Below, in pieces: positions 58,623-64,000 of a stretch of 64,000 nucleotides of DNA. Under the pieces are notes generated by a model. The model did no database searches, was not told the DNA's origin, and worked only from the letters and a program-made list of their open reading frames with translations. This DNA comes from Paeniglutamicibacter sp. Y32M11 (GTDB lineage: Bacteria > Actinomycetota > Actinomycetes > Actinomycetales > Micrococcaceae), in the NCBI RefSeq assembly GCF_019285735.1, contig NZ_CP079107.1, positions 3,472,001-3,536,000 of the forward strand, in the 5' to 3' direction. Position numbers and translations under genes: made by a program. Within the stretch, counting starts at the first letter, position 1. Each line of letters begins with the position of its first letter.

Positions 58623-59303
58623 TTAAGACGTGCTGTCGGTGGCCGAGCGTGCCGCGGTAATGAAGCCCCGAATCAGTTCACTATCCTTGATGCCGCGGCT
58701 GGACTCCACCCCCGAGGACACGTCCACTCCGGCCGGGTGCAGCGTCGCCACCAAGTGCGCCACGTTTCCCGGGTTCAAACCTCCGGCCAGGATCCAGCTA
58801 CCAGCTGGCGGTGCGTCAACAAGGTCAGCGGCGTCAAAGGTGACCCCCGCGCCGGGTTCAACAGCATCAAGCAGAATCCTGCCGGTTTCCCAGCGTGAAC
58901 GCTGAGCATCATCGAGCGCGCGGTAGCTATTAATACTCATGGCCCGCAAAATGCCAAAGCCCTGGGCTTGCACCCTTTCACTGTCCGCGACAGTTTCGTC
59001 CCCGTGCAATTGCACGGTGTCAACACCCGAGCGGCGGGCCAGCTCGAGTACCTCGTCCACCGGCTGGTTACGGAAGACTCCCACCGTTTCGATGTGTCCC
59101 GGGACGTTCGCGATAAGTTCCTTGGCAAGGTCGGGGCCGACGGTGCGTGGACTGCCGGGGGCGAAGACGAAGCCCACGGCGTTCGCCCCGGCCGCAACGG
59201 CAGCGGCCACCGTCTCGGGTGTGCTCAACCCACAGATCTTTAAATACAGTTCGTGATTCACTCGGTTCTTCCGCGTCGGCTCGGTAGTTGCCTGTGTTTC
59301 CAT
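58623..59303 (-). CDS. trpF: Phosphoribosylanthranilate isomerase
   Basis: A 226-residue TIM-barrel isomerase of tryptophan synthesis. It has the catalytic KICGLSTPETV (Cys near residue 24), GANAVGFVFAPGSPRTV, GVFRNQPVDEVLE, TVQLHGDE, the catalytic Asp in ILLDAVEPGAG and the phosphate-binding ILAGGLNPGNV and VDVSSGVESSRGIKD. The ATG at 59303 has GGAG at 7 nt and lies 1 nt after the stop of the lipoprotein gene. A free-standing TrpF is unusual for actinobacteria, which mostly use the bifunctional PriA. No other trp gene is in view. Confidence 0.9.
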   Translation of the reverse strand: METQATTEPTRKNRVNHELYLKICGLSTPETVAAAVAAGANAVGFVFAPGSPRTVGPDLAKELIANVPGHIETVGVFRNQPVDEVLELARRSGVDTVQLHGDETVADSERVQAQGFGILRAMSINSYRALDDAQRSRWETGRILLDAVEPGAGVTFDAADLVDAPPAGSWILAGGLNPGNVAHLVATLHPAGVDVSSGVESSRGIKDSELIRGFITAARSATDSTS

Positions 59304-59304
59304 G

Positions 59305-60120
59305 CTACTTCTCCACGTCCATGCTGAGCATCACTTCCCGTAGCAAGCGGTAGTCCCGGCTCTGCATGATCTTCCGAGCGGCAGCGAGGCTCACCTGGTC
59401 ATCGTTGAATCCCAGTTCCTCGGCCAGGTCATCGGAACTGGTGAGCTGGGCGCTAAAGTCTTTTTTGGGGCGGAAGAAGCTCAGTGCGGGGTTCGCCTCA
59501 CGCACCTCGGTTGCTGCGGCATCATTAAGCATCAGCAGCACCTTTTGTTCCGGATCCTTGCCGGGAGTGTGCAAGACGAAGTGTTCGAAAACCACCGCAG
59601 CGGGGGCGAGGAAGTTCGCCTCCACGGGCGTGGACTCCAGCACGGTGCGCTGGTAGGTGCTGATGTCCCCGTCGGTGCCGGTGGCAGAATCGGCGCGGAA
59701 CTCGGCGATCTCGTTGCCGTGGGCGTCCTCGATATCCCACTTGGTGAACGGGTCGGCCAGCGGCTTGGCCGTGGCGTTGCAGTCGCGGCAGTCATCCTCC
59801 TCGATGTTCCAGTCGGGAGGGTATTTGAAGCTCAGGCCTTGGGTGGTGAAAGTCTTCCAGTCCGCGGTGTTGATCTGCTTCTCAGGGTTCGGGGACGCAC
59901 TGGTCGTCGATGTACCGCTGTCCCCCGCCGTACGTTGTTCGGACGGATCTTGCGGAGGTCCGATGGGGGTCGAGTCCACGGTGCGCGAATCCTGCGGTAC
60001 CCACGGCGCGATCTCTGCGCATCCGGAGACCAAGAGTGTGCACAGTAGCGAGGCGACGCCAACAGCCCTGGCCACAACCGTCGGCCTGGCGGGGGTTCTC
60101 ACTTCGGGGCCATTACTCAT
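59305..60120 (-). CDS. Exported lipoprotein with CxxC motif (paralogue of the next gene)
   Basis: A 271-residue predicted lipoprotein. The signal helix ends in the lipobox VSGC (Cys34). A Ser/Thr/Pro-rich linker (about 40-80) leads to a domain starting TADWKTFTTQGLSFKYPPDW, with the CRDC pair at 111-114 and an end around LREVMLSMDVEK. The ATG at 60120 has AGGAG at 7 nt. I recognise no named family. The gene at 60386-61156 shares the same core. The two upstream-to-downstream neighbours and trpF are read in one direction. A surface or redox role is speculation. Confidence 0.82.
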   Translation of the reverse strand: MSNGPEVRTPARPTVVARAVGVASLLCTLLVSGCAEIAPWVPQDSRTVDSTPIGPPQDPSEQRTAGDSGTSTTSASPNPEKQINTADWKTFTTQGLSFKYPPDWNIEEDDCRDCNATAKPLADPFTKWDIEDAHGNEIAEFRADSATGTDGDISTYQRTVLESTPVEANFLAPAAVVFEHFVLHTPGKDPEQKVLLMLNDAAATEVREANPALSFFRPKKDFSAQLTSSDDLAEELGFNDDQVSLAAARKIMQSRDYRLLREVMLSMDVEK

Positions 60121-60385
60121 CGGTGGTCTCCTGGGCGCGAGTGCCAAATCGGACATCGATAACGATCCCACTGTGCCCCATCGAGTGCAGACTCGCCAAG
60201 GCGCGCGGAAGGACCATCCGATGCGCGCATGACACGCTGTATCGGTGCCGGGCGTCTATTTGATTGTTCCAACACGCAAGACAGTTAATCAGCAGTCCCG
60301 ACTCTGGACATAATCGCGTCGACATCCGCCGTCGTCGGCGCCGACATCTCCATCGGCGCGGACGAGGCACCTCGGGTGATGAGAC

Positions 60386-61156
60386 CTAGAAGGAGCTCGC
60401 CCGAACCGAAAGCAAAACCGTCTTCATGCTTTGGTAACTCTCGGTCTTCATAAACTGCTTGGCCTTGCCCTTGGAAACGTGGTTCTTATCCATGCCACCG
60501 GTTTCCATAAACTCCGGCGTGGTTTGAATCCAGGTTGCTACTTCTGCCCGCGGATGGAAGTACACGAGGAAGGGGTTCTGATCACGCGTCGCCAGGTTCG
60601 CATCCGCGGAAAGCATCAGTGTCGCTTGCTGTGCCTTCCGTTCGGTTACCGTCGGTTCCCCCTGCGAATAATCGATCCGCACGTGTTCGAAGACCAAGCT
60701 GGTCGGCTCGTAGTCGATCCCCTGGACCACGGCGGTGTCCAGGTCGGTGCGACTATAGATACCCATGTTCCCGTCGGTGTCCCCCACGAAGTTTGGGAAC
60801 ACGTTGGCTACCAACACACCGTTCTGATCCACGATGTTCCACGCCGAGTACTCGTTTTCCGGCAGCGGCGGATCATCCACCTCGCAGCCGTCGCAGGTGT
60901 AGGGCACGATGGCCCAGTCAGCGGGATACTCGAAGGCGATCCCGGATTTGTCGAAGGTTTGCCAGTCCGAGGTGTTGATAGATGTTGCCGGCGCGTTGGC
61001 AACTGCCGGGGCGGTGCCGGGCGCGGTGAAGGCCGGGGTTATTCCCGTGCCGCCAATCAGTAGCGCGGAGGCCACCGCGCCGATGGCCAACAGGAGTCGG
61101 CGTCGGCGGAATGGTGGGTGGGTGGAGAGGGTAGATAATTTCGGTGCGTTCCTCAC
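60386..61156 (-). CDS. Exported protein with CxxC motif (paralogue of the previous gene)
   Basis: A 256-residue protein. A positively charged RRRR and the hydrophobic LLLAIGAVASALLIGG (residues 21-36) form a signal sequence, probably cleaved after PAFTA. The core TSDWQTFDKSGIAFEYPADW, CDGC (88-91) and the end SMKTVLLSVRASSF align with the neighbouring lipoprotein. The GTG at 61156 has AAGGAG at 7 nt, so the longer frame is rejected. No known family was recognised. It is separated from the paralogue by 265 bp, which holds no gene that I can see. Confidence 0.82.
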   Translation of the reverse strand: MRNAPKLSTLSTHPPFRRRRLLLAIGAVASALLIGGTGITPAFTAPGTAPAVANAPATSINTSDWQTFDKSGIAFEYPADWAIVPYTCDGCEVDDPPLPENEYSAWNIVDQNGVLVANVFPNFVGDTDGNMGIYSRTDLDTAVVQGIDYEPTSLVFEHVRIDYSQGEPTVTERKAQQATLMLSADANLATRDQNPFLVYFHPRAEVATWIQTTPEFMETGGMDKNHVSKGKAKQFMKTESYQSMKTVLLSVRASSF

Positions 61157-61225
61157 GGTGTGCTCCTTGGGCTCTGGCTCCGACGATTTGCCGGAAGGTG
61201 CCAGTACCCCTGTTATGTCCACCGC

Positions 61226-61254
61226 GTGATGCCCGGTGACGTACCGGGCATCAC
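61226..61254 (-). terminator. Hairpin terminator after the E2 gene
   Basis: GTGATGCCCGGT (61226-61237) and ACCGGGCATCAC (61243-61254) form a perfect 12-bp stem with a 5-nt loop, 14 nt past the stop of the E2 gene. There is no clear T-run. Confidence 0.7.
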
Positions 61255-61267
61255 AACATGATAACTA

Positions 61268-62698
61268 TCAGTCCAGCAGGAGTGCGGGCTCCTGCATGAT
61301 GGAGGCGACGTCCGCCATGAAGCGAGCGGACAGATCCCCATCCACCACCCGGTGATCGAAGGAACCACCCAAGGTGGTGATCCAGCGCGGAACCACAGCA
61401 CCGTCAACAACCCACGGCTTTTGCTTGATGGTACCGAAGGCAACAATGGCTACCTCGCCCGGATTGATGATCGGGGTTCCGGTATCAATGCCGAGCACAC
61501 CAATATTGGTCACCGTCAGCGTGCCGCCGGTCATGTCGGCCGGGGACGTTTTGCCGGCGCGGGCGGTTTCGGCCAAATCGTTCAGGGCGATCGCCAGTTC
61601 GCGCATGGACAGATCCTGCGCTTCCTTGATGTTGGGTACCAGCAGACCACGCGGGGTGGCGGCTGCGATGCCCAGGTTCATGAAGTGCTTGGTCTGGATC
61701 TCGGCACCAGTTTCCGTGGGAACCCACGAGGCGTTCACCGAGGGGTTCCGCGCTGCTGCCCAAATGACGGCCTTGGCCAGGACCAGCAACGGAGAAACCT
61801 TGATGCCTTCGAAGTCGCGGCTCTTCTTCAAGCGGGCCACATACTCCATGGTGCGTGAGGCATCCACGTCAACAAAGATTGATACGTGCGGGGCGCTGAA
61901 GGCCGACTCGACCATGGCCTTGGCGGTGGCCTTACGAATGCCACGAACCGGGGTGCGCACGATGCGCGAGTCCAGCTCCACACCCTGCGGTGACCAGAAG
62001 GTCGGGGCCGCGTCGCGTTCTACCTCGCGCTGACCCTTGTAGGACAGCACGTCATCGCGCGTGATCTCGCCCTGTCCACCGGTACCGATGACCTGACGCA
62101 GATCCACACCGAGTTCCTTGGCGACCTTGCGCACCGGCGGCTTGGCCAGTACCCGGTCAACAAACGCCGCGACGGCTGGCTTGGCTGCAGCGGTGAGGCG
62201 GGTTGATGCCTGAGAAAATTCGCTGGCGCGGCGCGAAATAGTATCGGACAGCGCCGCCGGGATCACCGGGGAGCCTCCGGATTGTGCCGCGGTTTTGCCT
62301 GACTTTCCGACAGCCGGACGGGAGACGCGGGCACGGCGCTTGACGGCGTCGGCCTTGGGGCCGGAGCCGACCAGCGGACCTGGTTCCTCGCTGGCCACCG
62401 GGGTGTCGGATTCGGCGATTTCCGCCACGTCCGGCACGTTGTGCATCGGTGCAGGGGTGGAACCGGCCTCCGTGACGCTGAACAGTGGTGTGCCAACGGC
62501 CAGCGTTTCACCCTCGGCGGCATGAAGTTCGCTGACCACACCGGCGTAGGGGCTGGGCAGCTCGACCAGCGACTTTGCCGTTTCGATCTCGACGAAGACC
62601 TGGTTCACCACAACGGTGTCACCGGGCTTGACTTTCCACGTGACAATTTCGGCCTCGGTGAGGCCTTCGCCGACATCGGGAAGGTTGAAGGTGCTCAT
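61268..62698 (-). CDS. 2-oxo acid dehydrogenase E2 (dihydrolipoamide acyltransferase), branched-chain type
   Basis: A 476-residue E2. The lipoyl domain (1-80) carries the lipoate lysine in [16 protein letters not shown]. The peripheral subunit-binding domain contains [20 protein letters not shown] (about 195-215). The catalytic domain ends with [19 protein letters not shown], where His and Asp are the active residues. Alanine/proline-rich linkers lie between. The ATG at 62698 has AAGGAG at 8 nt. It follows the E1 beta gene in the operon and completes the complex with E1; an E3 must come from elsewhere. Single lipoyl domain and order E1alpha-E1beta-E2 suggest the branched-chain (bkd) type. Confidence 0.92.
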   Translation of the reverse strand: MSTFNLPDVGEGLTEAEIVTWKVKPGDTVVVNQVFVEIETAKSLVELPSPYAGVVSELHAAEGETLAVGTPLFSVTEAGSTPAPMHNVPDVAEIAESDTPVASEEPGPLVGSGPKADAVKRRARVSRPAVGKSGKTAAQSGGSPVIPAALSDTISRRASEFSQASTRLTAAAKPAVAAFVDRVLAKPPVRKVAKELGVDLRQVIGTGGQGEITRDDVLSYKGQREVERDAAPTFWSPQGVELDSRIVRTPVRGIRKATAKAMVESAFSAPHVSIFVDVDASRTMEYVARLKKSRDFEGIKVSPLLVLAKAVIWAAARNPSVNASWVPTETGAEIQTKHFMNLGIAAATPRGLLVPNIKEAQDLSMRELAIALNDLAETARAGKTSPADMTGGTLTVTNIGVLGIDTGTPIINPGEVAIVAFGTIKQKPWVVDGAVVPRWITTLGGSFDHRVVDGDLSARFMADVASIMQEPALLLD

Positions 62699-62758
62699 CC
62701 TCTGACTCCTTTTAGAACAATGCTGATGCGTTTCGGTGGCGCGAGTGCTCACCAATGA

Positions 62759-63739
62759 TTAGTAGGCGAAGGACCGATCGAGTGCTTCGAGGACTTTGTC
62801 GATATCCGGCAGGTACTGTTCTTCGACCTTGGCCACCGGGTAGGGCATGTGGAATCCGCCAACACGAATGACCGGGGCTTCCAAGGACAGGAAGGCGCGT
62901 TCGGAAACGCGGGCAGCAATCTCTCCACCAATGCCACCGAAGGTCGGAGCCTCATGGGTAATGATGAGTCGGCCGGTCTTTTCCACCGATTCGGTGATGG
63001 TGTCAAAATCGATCGGCGAGACCGAGCGCAGGTCAATGACCTCCACGCTGCGTCCGTCCTCGCGTGCCGCCTCGGCAGCGGCTAGGGCAACGGGGACCAG
63101 CGGGCCGTAGGTGACGATGGTGGCATCGTCGCCGGGGCGGATGACCTGGGCTTTGAAGGCGTCGGCGGCCGGGTTTTCGGTATCAACCTCACCCTTGAGC
63201 CAGTAACGGCGCTTGGGTTCGAAGAAGATGACCGGGTCCTGGCAGGCTGCTGCCTGCTGAATCATCCAGTAGGCATCATGCGCATTGGACGGTGCCATAA
63301 TGCGCAGACCCGCGGTGTGGGCAAAGAGGGCTTCGGGTGATTCCGAGTGGTGCTCGATGGAACCGATGCCACCGCCATACGGGATGCGGATGACGACCGG
63401 GGCGCCGAAGCGGCCCTCGGAGCGGGCGCGCATCTTGGCCAGCTGCGTGGTGATCTGGTTAAACGCGGGGAAGACAAAACCATCAAATTGGATCTCGGCG
63501 ATCGGCGAGTAGCCGCGAATCGCCATTCCAATGCTGGTGCCGACGATTCCGGCCTCGCCCAGTGGGGAGTCGATCACGCGGTCGGGACCGTAGGTATTAA
63601 TAAGGCCGTCGGTGACGCGGTAAACGCCGCCAAGGCGTCCAATGTCTTCGCCTATGAGCAGTGACTTGGGATTGGCAGCCAAGACGGCATCAAGTCCGGC
63701 GGTAATGGCCTTGGCCAAAGTCATCGTGGTGGTGCTCAT
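62759..63739 (-). CDS. 2-oxo acid dehydrogenase E1 beta subunit
   Basis: A 326-residue thiamine-pyrophosphate-dependent subunit. It has LLIGEDIGRLGGVYRVTDGL, RVIDSPLGEAGIVGTSIGMA, AEIQFDGFVFPAFNQ, YGGGIGSIEHHSESPEA, FFEPKRRYWLKGEVD and the C-terminal EAPTFGGIGGEIAARVSER. It oxidatively decarboxylates a 2-oxo acid with the alpha subunit. The ATG at 63739 overlaps the alpha stop by 4 nt. The ring of branched-chain dehydrogenases is favoured over pyruvate because of the E1 alpha/beta split, not proven. Confidence 0.93.
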   Translation of the reverse strand: MSTTTMTLAKAITAGLDAVLAANPKSLLIGEDIGRLGGVYRVTDGLINTYGPDRVIDSPLGEAGIVGTSIGMAIRGYSPIAEIQFDGFVFPAFNQITTQLAKMRARSEGRFGAPVVIRIPYGGGIGSIEHHSESPEALFAHTAGLRIMAPSNAHDAYWMIQQAAACQDPVIFFEPKRRYWLKGEVDTENPAADAFKAQVIRPGDDATIVTYGPLVPVALAAAEAAREDGRSVEVIDLRSVSPIDFDTITESVEKTGRLIITHEAPTFGGIGGEIAARVSERAFLSLEAPVIRVGGFHMPYPVAKVEEQYLPDIDKVLEALDRSFAY

Positions 63740-64000
63740 CGGGTGGCCCCTTCCTCGGTGTTATCGGCGAATCCAGCCTCGTATTCCAAGTGCCATTTCA
63801 GCTCTTCCTGGATCAAGGGGTGTGCCTCGGCATAAACGTTGGCGAAGGATTGGGAGAGTTCCGGATCGGGGAACGCCATCGCTTCTTCACGCACGCGAGT
63901 GGCCATCTGATTGCCGTCGATAACAACCTGTTCGAAGAATGCGTCATCGGCCAGCTGGTTGTCCCGCAGGTGCTTTTCCAAACGGAGCATCGGATCCCGT
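63736..64000 (-). CDS. 2-oxo acid dehydrogenase E1 alpha subunit, N-terminus beyond window
   Basis: Only the last 87 codons are visible; the frame enters from the right edge. The segment DPMLRLEKHLRDNQLADDAF and the C-terminal helices with HPLIQEELKWHLEYEAG match the E1 alpha family. It is the first of the three visible genes of this operon and overlaps the E1 beta gene by 4 nt. Confidence 0.88.
   Translation of the reverse strand, partial: RDPMLRLEKHLRDNQLADDAFFEQVVIDGNQMATRVREEAMAFPDPELSQSFANVYAEAHPLIQEELKWHLEYEAGFADNTEEGATR

Noticed and set aside
1-64000. CRISPR arrays, insertion sequences, prophage, rRNA
   Set aside because: No regularly spaced repeats, transposase, integrase or ribosomal RNA sequence was seen in the window.

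Overview
The window looks like a chromosomal segment of a GC-rich actinobacterium, most likely of the Micrococcaceae (Arthrobacter or a close relative). That is inference. It rests on high GC with frequent GTG starts, a C. glutamicum-like ben cluster with a LuxR-type regulator and a long BenC, DtxR/IdeR-like iron motifs, and several apparently leaderless starts. I saw no rRNA, tRNA, CRISPR array, phage or insertion sequence. One gene is clearly broken. The first and last genes run off the edges.

Layout. 1-8.1 kb: two overlapping CNNM/CorC-type membrane proteins, an RraA-family protein, an NAD(P)-binding protein, an acyl-CoA ligase, a methyltransferase, a CitE-like lyase and a DUF4262 protein. 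8.2-18.1 kb: a sulfur-scavenging locus. Six minus-strand genes with 1-4 nt overlaps encode an Opp-type ABC importer (solute-binding lipoprotein, two permeases, double ATPase), an SfnB/DszC-like flavin monooxygenase and an NtaA/SnaA/DszA-family monooxygenase. A second monooxygenase of that family is divergent. A malic enzyme follows. 19.8-30.0 kb: iron-siderophore region with FecE-type ATPase, a heterodimeric ABC exporter-fold pair with strongly asymmetric ATPase sites, a decayed AraC regulator, two FecCD permeases, a siderophore-interacting reductase, a FecB-type binding protein and an intact AraC regulator. A 12-bp iron-box-like motif lies upstream of both the binding protein and the AraC gene. 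30.1-36.5 kb: mixed genes (orphan antitoxin-like HTH protein, GerMN lipoprotein, MocR-type aminotransferase, DUF503, lactate permease, DUF4383, HxlR regulator with a divergent NAD(P)-binding protein). 36.8-42.0 kb: a second Opp-type ABC operon with the same gene order as the first.

42.7-58.5 kb: aromatic acid catabolism. BenE and BenK import benzoate, BenABC dioxygenates it, BenD gives catechol, and CatA, CatB and CatC carry catechol through cis,cis-muconate and muconolactone to 3-oxoadipate enol-lactone. BenR (LuxR/LAL) and CatR (LysR) are the likely regulators. No 3-oxoadipate CoA-transferase or thiolase is present, so the pathway must finish elsewhere. BenC carries an unexpected C-terminal domain resembling the FCD ligand-binding domain of GntR regulators.

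58.6-64.0 kb: a free-standing TrpF, two related exported proteins with a CxxC pair, and a branched-chain-type 2-oxo acid dehydrogenase operon (E1 alpha, E1 beta, E2) cut by the right edge. The points most worth checking are the one-active-site ABC pair, the BenC-FCD fusion, the operator-like dyad between the divergent sulfur genes, the decayed AraC gene and the CxxC pair.
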